A DNA stretch of 64,000 nucleotides from Odontocerum albicorne. Lineage: Eukaryota; Arthropoda; Insecta; Trichoptera; Odontoceridae. Positions 55,521 through 64,000 of the stretch are shown here, in pieces. Both the position numbers and the translations under genes were made by a program. The stretch spans positions 43,087,234 to 43,151,233 of the forward strand of contig OX463849.1 in the NCBI GenBank assembly GCA_949825065.1, in the 5' to 3' direction. The notes beneath the pieces were generated by a model. It did not search any database. It worked only from the letters and a program-made list of their open reading frames with translations, and had not been told where the DNA came from. Within the stretch, counting starts at the first letter, position 1. Every line of letters starts with the position of its first letter.

Positions 55521-55630
55521 TCTCACGCAGTCAAGTTGGTAAGACGCTTGGTTTTCACCCGGGAGTTCAGGGTTCTGTTTCCATTGTTGTAAGATTAGTT
55601 TTTAAGAAATGTGTCCCAATCTGGTAAAAG
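55521..55630 (+). mobile_element. tRNA-derived SINE head (family A)
   Basis: TCACGCAGTCAAGTTGGTAA, GACGCTTGG forms box A, and AGTTCAGGGTTCTGTTTCC the weakened box B. The body has the typical TTTTTAAGAA...CCAATCTGGTAAAAGTG. The LINE-like tail is missing. Confidence 0.55.
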
Positions 55631-55675
55631 TGTTCATCTGTCAATAACGTTAACAAAACTTACACGCGACAGACG

Positions 55676-55972
55676 TGTGCGAATGTTGTTGCATTTACAT
55701 ATTGGGTAGTATTGCTAACATTTACATGTTGGGTAGAATCGCTAACATTTACATGTTGAGTAGTATCGTTAACGTGTGCTATGTTCTTGCATTTACATGT
55801 TGGGTAGTATCGCTAACTTTTACATGTTGGGTAGTATCGTTAAAATGTGCTATGTTGTCACATTTACATGTTGGGTAGTATCGCTAACTTTTACATGTTG
55901 GGTAGTATCGTTAAAATGTGCTATGTTGTCACATTTACATGTTGGGTAGTATCGCTAACATCTGCTATGAAA
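55676..55972. repeat. 26/27-bp tandem array with higher-order structure
   Basis: Units of ATTTACATGTTGGGTAGTATCGCTAAC. Two or three such units are followed by a ~16-bp spacer (GTGTGCTATGTTGTCAC), and this composite repeats about three times. The last two composites are almost identical. Open frames through it are incidental. Confidence 0.9.
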
Positions 55973-55979
55973 AATTACG

Positions 55980-57235
55980 AACTCCGTGCCTACTTTAGTG
56001 GTTCTAAACCCGAAGATCCGTTTAATCGATGTTACCTTTCGGCCACGCTCTTCAATTATCCGAATAACCAGTTTGAATATATTGACGGAAACCATACGAA
56101 TGAAAATAAAATCAGTATCCTCTTTTTCTTTTCGGATCGGAGTTGCAGTTTTGTCAAAACAGGTCTTTTGTTATGTTGATCTTGGGCCAACTTGACCAGT
56201 TTTATCCAGTCTAGACCCAGCCCTTCTATTCATCACCACTCCACTCACTTAATTGATTTTTTTATGTTTCTGGCATATGATTTGCTTTATACACTTCAGT
56301 TTAGGGTACTCAATTTTTTTCAAATAATTTCAAGTAATCAATCTTATCATATTTCTATATGAAACCATTACTTAGAATGTATAGCAAAAAAATATTATCC
56401 TTGCAACCATAAATTTTGAAATTTCGTTATCAATATATGTTTTTTTATGTTTTAGTATTAAAATTTGATTTTTCAGTCGTTCCCATGACGTCCCATTTGT
56501 CAAAATGAACCTCGTATATTCCCTGAAATTCGTCATTTGAGGGTCCCAACTATCGGATAAGCAAATCGTGGCGCGGCACAGCAGTTAGTGACACGAGCCG
56601 AGATATTTCCACAAATTTGCTTGTGCCGCTTACTTTGTTTATGTCATATGGGAGATTAATTCCCAGGAATATATTTATTGTGGTTCAAGCACACTAAATC
56701 AATCCTCTTTTATGTTTGTTGGCCGACATTAACTGCCTTTCTTGCTATCAAGGGAATTTACGAATCGAAGGACATATATTGGCCTTTACATGTCGAATAC
56801 TGATAATTTATTTATAAAACAGTACAATATTTATTAATGCAAAGGGATTTAAAAACCTTTACGCATAACAGATTTTATCCAATTGTTGCGTGGAATGTTT
56901 CGTATCAAACCTTTAATATTTTAATGATCTTAATTTTTTTAAATGATCTCTTTTTAATGATTGATTTGAAACTTCTAAAAAAAAATGTTTTTTCGTTACG
57001 AGAAGTTCTTATAAGCTATTGTGAATTCAGTGAGATTCGTGTGAATATTCTACAGGCAGTAAGATTAATCTATGTTTACAAGTATTACATCGAATTAATA
57101 ATATAGGGTTGTTAATTTTAATAAAAAACGATATTGGGAGATTTTAAGGTTATGTTATCAATTCCGACGAAAAGAGAATTGAAATTGAGAATTTGAAATA
57201 TTTTTTTCTGCATAATTGGTTAACTGTAAACCATA
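55980..57235. other. Stretch without a supported gene
   Basis: A G+C-richer part at 56510-56640 is unique in the window. Open frames near 55986-56195 and 56837-57106 resemble no family. Confidence 0.3.
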
Positions 57236-57241
57236 CAAAAC

Positions 57242-57428
57242 GTTGTACGACTAGGCAGGTTTATTGGCAAGTGGGAATCTCTTACAACCAACCAGAAAGA
57301 TTTTTCAGATGCCGAAAGTAAAAACCAGGCCGGAAATCTTTAAAAAAAAAAACCTCGCAACAATCAGAATTTAACCAGCAACCCCCAGGTTTGCAGACAG
57401 GCGTCTTTCTAACTGGGCCAATGGAAGA
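57242..57428 (-). mobile_element. tRNA-derived SINE (family A)
   Basis: The minus strand reads CCATTGGCCCAGTTAGAAAG, ACGCCTG (box A), a decayed box B (GGTTAAATTCTG), then CCGGCCTGGTTTTTACTTTC and TTTCTGGTTGGTTGTAAGAG, ATTCCCACTTGCCAATAAAC, CTGCC. Tail and hairpin are recognisable. Confidence 0.65.
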
Positions 57429-57481
57429 GAGGGAGTTAAATCACTAGGACTTGGAAATTAACAATTTATAAACATATAGTG

Positions 57482-57649
57482 GACCATATTTGTAATTTGT
57501 TTTTATCAAACACTGTTTATTCCATTTTTTTGTAAAAATAAGTCGAATAAACAGTGTTTTTTTTACAAAAAGTAGAATAAACAGTGTTCAATAAAAACAA
57601 ATTACAATGTCTTTAAACCTCCACAATGTTAATGCCTTAATTTGAAATA
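57482..57649 (+). mobile_element. Palindromic retro-like element, copy 3, arms shortened
   Basis: TTTTATCAAACACTGTTTAT and TCCATTTTTTTGTAAAAATA are followed by the inverse arm AGTAGAATAAACAGTGTTCA, then by the one-sided tail ACAATGTCTTTAAACCTCCA, CAATGTTAATGCCTTAA. The whole central CTGAAGATGAGG part present in copies 1 and 2 is deleted. ATATAGTG occurs at both edges (57474-57481 and 57650-57657), a possible 8-bp target duplication. Confidence 0.7.
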
Positions 57650-57659
57650 ATATAGTGCA

Positions 57660-58315
57660 TTTATTCATTTTCGTAAATAAATGTTTCTTTTGAATGTCTT
57701 TCAGTCTGTGACGTGTTAAAATATGTTTCTTAAATCACTCCAATGTACAATTTCACAATAAAATGATATTTTTTTCTATGACCTTATCAGGATAACGTTA
57801 CCTTTAGTATATCATCTGACCTAGGCGACATGTAAGAATTTTATTCTTAAATCGAACCCAAATCACCGCCAACATTCTCGCCTAGGGATTTGCGTTACTA
57901 AACTTTGTTTGCCTCACGTTAAACCCTCCTTTACATCCATCCGCCCCTCCTCAACGTTGGCTGTGCATGATAAATATGATTAAATCACTTATCTTTCGGT
58001 ACTCCTGAGAATAACCCCTGATGAGGTCCCTCGGCTTCCTGTTGTTCGTACAAGAACACAAAACTTAGGAAAAGTTCTTTCTTGAATAAATTATATCGAT
58101 TAAAAGCTCGTCGTTTACTAAGGTAGCTGGATGAATATGGATATAAAATGGTCCTAAGGGCTGACTGGCTAAATCTTTGAGTAAATATTGAAACCTTTTT
58201 AGGGAATTGATACTCTTTGTTCTAGGTTGTTGGGTATTTTTATATTGAAAGTTTTTGTCTAGATGATTTATTTTTTATCTTATAACAAATAGCCCGTCAA
58301 TAATGACACGGGCAA
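57660..58315. other. Stretch without a supported gene
   Basis: 57780-58050 is richer in G+C and unique in the window. No coding signal. Confidence 0.3.
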
Positions 58316-58318
58316 AAG

Positions 58319-58645
58319 GTGGACATGATAAGGTTCGCTGACGATATTGCTATGGTTGCTGAAAGTGAAGAGGAACTACAAGAGGCCTTAACAACTATGG
58401 AAAGCATTCTTCAAAATAACTACAGTATGAAGATAAATAAAGACAAAACAAAGCTGCTGACTGTAGGCCGAGCGCAGCACCAGATGAGAATAGTGATGTC
58501 GGGTAAACCACTAAAGAACACCAAGGAGTTTGTCTACCTCGGTAGCAAAATAACATGGGACGGTCGGTCCAAGAGCGAGGTCGACAGCCGTATACATCAG
58601 GCTAGACTTGCATTTAATAAAAGGTCGAAAATAATAGAATCAAAA
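58319..58645 (+). pseudogene. LINE reverse transcriptase palm fragment with FADD motif
   Basis: The frame reads MDMIRFADDIAMVAESEEEL, then ENNYSMKIN-type helix (QNNYSMKINKDKTKLL) and KEFVYLGSKITWDGRSKSEVDSRIHQARLAFNKRSKII. FADD holds two catalytic aspartates of the reverse transcriptase palm. YLGS-IT-DG marks the following segment of RTE/BovB-like enzymes. It breaks off near 58645 at a 20-bp tandem duplication (GTTGTGGTCGTATTGCTCAT). Sequence before and after is unrelated, so it is a fragment. Only ~109 codons of a ~900-residue protein remain. Confidence 0.8.
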
Positions 58646-58647
58646 AA

Positions 58648-60630
58648 TATAGTTGTGGTCGTATTGCTCATGTTGTGGTCGTATTGCTACTTATTTAGAG
58701 TCTAGTTAGCTCTTGATAGACTTGATCGTATCTTCCTTTTGGGATTTAGATTCAACTATAAGTCTGTAATTCATGAATTAAAAAAATGTCTTGCAGATAT
58801 GATACACTCAAAAATGTACACTTTAAAAGTATTTTGAACAAAATGATGAATGGAATCCGTTTCCAGAATAAAATGGAAAACTTTGCATAATGAATAATTT
58901 GAATGAATAAAACTCAAAATAACGAACGTGCAGTTTTTGATAGAAAACTTTACATAAACTATTAACAACCAAAATTATATAATATATTAACATAGTAACA
59001 GTTAGTGCTGATAGGGATATGTGAATCTAATCGTTGAGTGTTGTATTTATTATAAATGTTAGAAGAATCAAATATTTTCACTCATTATGAACTGCTTTAT
59101 CGTTTAATATTTGTATTTTTCTTTTCAGCAGTAATCTCTTCTTAATAAATATATTATATGTTATTGTCATTTTGCGTCCTATACGAGTATTAACGTATCG
59201 AAAATGACAGCTATCAAAAAATATTTGAAAAATAAAAATGACATCATTAATAAAAATAATGACTATTAAACCGTAACGATGACAACACCTATTGTTACAC
59301 ACGGACGTTAGTACTTCTAATTTTATATTGTTTGATTCATTCATACAGTTGAATTGTTTAATCTCGTAAACATAACCCCATATCGATGACCCTTACAAGT
59401 CTTACAATATTATTTTTTTAAAGAAACGTAATAAAATATAAGTTACTAAAATCTCGATGCATTAACTAGTTAACATTTGACGTAAATCATATTTTTCTTA
59501 AATAGGACTAAAAGTATGTGACATAAGTATTTTTTTCCATTTGAATTTCTCATCAATATGCGTACAATTTTTTTCAATAGTACAGTAATTGATTGTAATT
59601 TTTTTCAGTGTTTTAAAAATCCCAACAGTAAGAATGAATGTAATTTTATACGAAAATATTATGTTAAATTTTTATTAAAATTAAATTCTTAGAAGTTTTA
59701 TTTTGAAGACTTTTCTCTAAATAAAAAATATTCATATGCATTTATCTCTTAGTAGGGAGATGTCACCAGGATTCCCAAGCGTCCAATTCCTTTTTGAAAT
59801 ATATTTCTTCATGCGCACTATTAATCTTAGAGCTCAACTATGTAAAGTGACTCATTTTTCTTTCATGTATAAGTACATGTACGCACGTTTGTTACACATT
59901 TGGGCTAAATGAAAGAGAGAAATTTCAATGAATTTCGGGCGCTGACAATACACTTTAGACGAACATCGCTACAACGTTATTATACTCATATTTAGGATTT
60001 TATAATGTACACTTCCTTTATCGATGAAAAAAAAATCTGATAAAGAAATATAGAGTTATTATTCTGTCAAATTAAATTAAATTTTGTAAATATCTTAACT
60101 TTTTTAATCAACAGTATACGATGAACTTTATGCAATTAAATTTATAAATAATCTCTTGAGTTTTGTGTTTGCTATTTACCAAGGTCTATGCAAACACTGT
60201 GCTGTGCTATGTATCACCTGACCTCGTTGTATTTGAGTTCAGTTTTATCCGCTTAATTTCTTTTATCAAAAGTTGTCGAGATTTCCAGTGTACGACCAAT
60301 GTAATCATTTCCCTTTTTTGATGTTTGTACTCGTATCAGTAAGCAAACAGAAATAATTGTTCTTTGCAACATTTCTTTTCGAAACATTTTGAAATTGTAA
60401 TAAATACGAACTAGTCTCATTAATTTCATAATTTGAAACCTTGTTTATCAAGTGTTCGTGATATTAAGTCCGAAAGCATTTTCATAAGCCAGCCGGTTGC
60501 CAAATCGAAAATCATTTTAAATGGTTTAAATCCACACCAGTAGTGATTTTGTCGTATATTTAGTTCCTTTTTTGGATTCTTAAAGGTCTCCAGAATATGT
60601 TCATCCTCTCATTCTCAAAACGTCCAAACG
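58648..60630. other. AT-rich stretch, no gene seen
   Basis: Octamers TACGAGTA at 59182 and TACTCGTA at 60328. A word ATAATTTGAAACCT(T/C)GTTTATC recurs at 60429 and 61100. Confidence 0.35.
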
Positions 60631-60636
60631 ATTTTT

Positions 60637-60706
60637 TTCTTCGCCTTTTCTTGAATCTAACTCTTTTTAAGTTCTTCGCCTTTTCTTGAATCTAACTCTT
60701 TTTAAG
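60637..60706. repeat. 35-bp tandem duplication, two exact copies
   Basis: TTCTTCGCCTTTTCTTGAAT begins both (60637 and 60672) and continues identically. Confidence 0.85.
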
Positions 60707-60709
60707 GGT

Positions 60710-63195
60710 CAACATAAACGAACTGTGGATATGTTTGTAATTTATCTTCTCATTCTTAGTGATCTTACTATACAATTCTTATTAAAATTTATTTGTGTTT
60801 CTTGAAGCTCTGTGCACCTTTATGGATACACATCCACTTGTGTATATCATTAAATATTCTTCAAAACTGCAATCCTTTACTAATTGTTTCGTATGATATT
60901 CTTCCTCGATCAATATCAGTTCTCCATAATTTAGTTTTTTCAATACTCCTTATATTATATACTTTTGTGTCTTCTGTATTCTATTTAAAAAAAAGTCAAG
61001 AGTTCCAATGTGTAATATTTCTCTTGGTGTTATTATTTTTGTTCATGTTATCAGTATTTTCTTACAAAATTTCTGAATTAATATAAATTCTTTAGATACT
61101 ATAATTTGAAACCTCGTTTATCAAATGTTCCAGATTTTTTTCAGAGGCCTTCATCTTAGGACGGTTGAGATTGATTATTGATTTTTTTACTCCAAGAAAA
61201 TAAATGACTCGAGGTACGGGACACTTAACGGAATTTTCCTTGTGGCAAATTGGAAGCTAGAATAAATGGACTCGAGTAATGTAATCCTTTATCCCTGCAC
61301 TGTTATTTATATTGCCAATCTGAGTAGAATTCTTGCAAAATGAAAATTTATCCCTTTCTATGAAAATCACTTTGGTGAAAGTCATCCAAACCTTTTGATT
61401 ATATTTCACTCTATGCTTTACTCGGTGTTTTTTTGTTGTGTATCGTTGTAGTTTATTTCGTTCACTATATTATTTCGTCAAATTGTTCGATTGACAGTCT
61501 TTATTGAAAAGGAACAATGTTCCTCTTTGAAGTTTATTGACTTTTACGATATCACCGGTCACTCTGTCAGTCACTTCTCTTTTGTACTTTAGAAGTGCCA
61601 AGCGATAAAAGAGCGTTTCTTTTGTGCACCGTAGGAATGGGATAAAAGAAAAGGTAATTATTTTTTATTCATAAGCAAATGTTTGAATTCAACAAAGTAA
61701 ATATTTATGATTTTTATAACGATGAAGAAAATAACTGCAAGAAAATGAATGATTGTTGGTTTGGAAAAAAAAACTATTGAAGATTTTTCGGCTTTCGGCT
61801 CCGGCAAAAAAACTGTTGAAAATCCTTTAAGGCAAATGTAGTTAAATAGTTTAATAGTTCTCATTTGGTAAAAACGTCATATAAATGCATTGATTAAATT
61901 TATTTTATTTTATTTCTTATGTGTTTTAATGAGTTCGAAATGAATCAGAGTGCATTGAAAAAATATATATTCAATGAAGTTTAAGTATAATTTAAAGTTT
62001 CTAATTTTCTAGATAGTATGTTACTAGTAAGTAATGTCTTATTATACTATGTAACGCTTGTTGATCTGTATGTTGTTTCAACTAGTCTAACATGTACCAT
62101 ACAGTATTTTCTCGAAAAAATCATTTTCAAAGGTCCACCTCTATCTATGTCAGAGATCCTTTGGGATTTTTATTTGTTTACTATGCCATCGTATTTTTTT
62201 TCTTTACGATCCATTTAAAATATGCCTTTCATTTATTTTGCTTCAGTTTCTGATTTTTCGTATCATATTTGTGTATACCACCAATTCACTTCTAAATGGA
62301 TACTATAAACCCTTGAGGAAATTGATATCAAAGCAATAAGGTTGCGAAGGGAAAAATATCCCGGCCTAGCCTGGCGCAAATATGGGAAAGAAAATATAAC
62401 GAAACAAGAACGAAAAAAAAAAAACACATCCAATTTCTTAGGCCACCATCTCAGGCCATAATTCTTTACCATAAGAATCTATCTTAACGAAATTAACGTC
62501 GCCTCACATTTTTCATTCGAGAATTTCTAGAAAACAAATCTTATACCAAGGTACCAAACAACATACCTATAGCGTTTCTAGAAGAAGCTAATAGGGCGAC
62601 AAATACCGGATTTCAGTAAATACGATAGGATTTAAACGATTGTATACCGAATGTTGGGATTAAAATATATTTCGTTTCGTGTTTTCCGCCTATTTTTTCC
62701 TACATATTTTCCATCGCCCCGATCTTGACCTAATAAATTGCCCGTTTTTTCCGAATGATCTCATATTTTTTATAGAAATTGAACCAAGGCGGTAAAGAAA
62801 AATCTTATATTCGGAATTTATTCCTAGTATTGGGTTATACCCTTCGCAAACGAGGATATAAATTCACATGTTTTAAGATTCCTCACAGATTTAATGATGT
62901 TTATGTATGACACGGCCGTACAAGTTAGGTATTATACATATCTTTTACGATGAGAGGCGCTTCCTCGAAATGATACTCGTAATCTGAATAAGAGGCGAAA
63001 GAGAATACATATAATTATTCATTTGAATTTCTTGATGTTTTTACATCAAATACCGAAAACATGTGACAAAAAGCTGAAAAAGCAAGAAAAATAATGTATC
63101 AAAATTGTGATTTTATCTTGAAAATGTATATTTTTTGTACTAAGAATATAACTCGTATTAAATGTGTTGAAGTATTTGTTCACGCGCGAATATTC
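60710..63195. other. AT-rich stretch, no gene seen
   Basis: No supported gene. 62480-62990 is moderately G+C-richer. A TACTCGTA octamer lies near 62974. Confidence 0.35.
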
Positions 63196-63202
63196 GAAAA
63201 CG

Positions 63203-63400
63203 ACCTCCGTGACCTAGTTGGTAAGACGCCTGTCTTACGATCCGGAGGTGTTGGGTTCAAATTCTGCTGGAATACAATTTTTTTTAAAAAGGATTTCAGT
63301 CTGGTTTTCACTTAAGGCCCCTCAAACATATTTTTGGTTGGTTGAAAGATATTGACACATGGCAATAAGCCCGCCAGACTGTACTGTATACAACGAAAGT
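63203..63400 (+). mobile_element. tRNA-derived SINE (family A), complete
   Basis: The head is ACGACCTCCGTGACCTAGTT, GGTAAGACGCC (box A) with GGGTTCAAATTCTGC (box B). Then follow TTTCAGTCTGGTTTTCACTT, AAGGCCCC and the tail TTTTGGTTGGTTGAAAGATA, TTGACACATGGCAATAAGCC, CGCCAGACTGTAC. It matches 49199-49378 from end to end. Confidence 0.8.
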
Positions 63401-63519
63401 GTTATACAATATAATACAAGGTTTTCTATAATATTTTGTTTTTGATTTTATTAGTTGATTTATTTATTCTTATGATACCTCTCAACATACCCAAATTGGT
63501 TACGGACATTTGAAGACCA

Positions 63520-63912
63520 TGGTCAGGAAACAATGTTGTTTTCGATCCCACAAAGTTAGCTTTAGCATTAACAACTGTCCATGCCGTCAGAATCTGGAAC
63601 CAGTTACTCTTTTTCTCGTTGACTTGCTTCTAACAGCCATTTAAAAAAATATTACATTTAATAACGAAATGTGTTTCTCCATAATTCCTATTATTTTTTT
63701 CTTCCTTGTCCTTTGCCAGCCATTACATTTGTAAATATATATATTTTTTAATGCTTTAAGTATGTTTTCCTTTATGGAAATAATCTCGTCAACTTTCATC
63801 CAGCATTTTTTACAAATCTACGTAACTTTTGTCTGATTGGTTGGAAAAGATTGTCGTAAGTCACAAATTCGCCACTTGTAAATTTTACAATAATGTGTCT
63901 ACATAAATAAAT
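63520..63912 (+). mobile_element. CR1-like LINE 3' end
   Basis: FDPTKLALALTTVHAVRIWN corresponds to the C-terminal 'SVHALRLWNQ' of 20700-21095. A diverged 3' UTR follows: TACGTAACTTTTGTCTGATT, GGTTGGAAAAGATTGTCGTA and ATTCGCCACTTG, ending ACATAAATAAATAAACA. Coding is broken by stops. Confidence 0.6.
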
Positions 63913-64000
63913 AAACATTTATGATTTTTTTTCATATATTACATGAAACAATATAAATTAAACTTAAAACATACGTACGTCAAATGAAAATTAATAATTA
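63913..64000. other. AT-rich right edge
   Basis: Nothing recognised. Confidence 0.3.

Overview
This window looks like non-coding DNA from an AT-rich insect nuclear genome. It holds no host gene that I can support. The sequence is dominated by A/T, and almost every recognisable piece is a transposable element, an element relic, a tandem array or a palindrome. The mix is: cecropia-type and other mariner elements, RTE-like and CR1/Jockey-like LINE tails, tRNA-derived SINEs, a TTAA-flanked piggyBac-type MITE and fold-back elements. The SINE/LINE tail (a short GGCAAT hairpin followed by AAGCCCGCC) resembles 3' ends I associate with Lepidoptera and their sister order. I therefore infer a moth, butterfly or caddisfly, at moderate confidence only.

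Layout. 1-12 kb: a LINE C-terminus and 3' UTR at the left edge, a 144-bp palindrome, the piggyBac-type MITE (2682-2889), an RTE relic on the minus strand (5500-5960), several hairpins, and a degenerate ~53-bp satellite (11350-12072) split by a fold-back MITE. 12-20 kb: a decayed LINE, a cecropia-type mariner with one frameshift (13061-14069), SINEs, and two internally deleted mariner-like elements with clear terminal inverted repeats (16209-17114 and 18561-19469); the second sits inside a SINE. 20-33 kb: a CR1-like LINE 3' end, a perfect palindrome, an exact 7 x 45-bp array (26266-26580), a palindromic retro-like element, more LINE relics and a dimeric SINE. 33-45 kb: a 5'-truncated RTE-like insertion with an intact frame and perfect target-site duplication (35620-36087), one RTE-like insertion nested inside another (41880-42750), a 67-bp array (43934-44521) and a second palindromic element with a 14-bp duplication. 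45-64 kb: SINEs, simple repeats, a third truncated mariner (49942-50874), an RTE relic, another fresh LINE insertion (54464-55235), a 26/27-bp higher-order array, the third palindromic element, an isolated RT palm fragment (58319-58645) and a CR1-like 3' end.

The elements interact more than they cooperate. SINEs carry the 3' tail of the CR1-like LINE, so they probably use its reverse transcriptase. Two mariners of one family keep complementary halves of the transposase. Nested insertions give a relative time order. Long stretches between these pieces are AT-rich sequence in which I see no gene. An octamer, TACTCGTA/TACGAGTA, recurs across the window far more often than base composition predicts and is unexplained.
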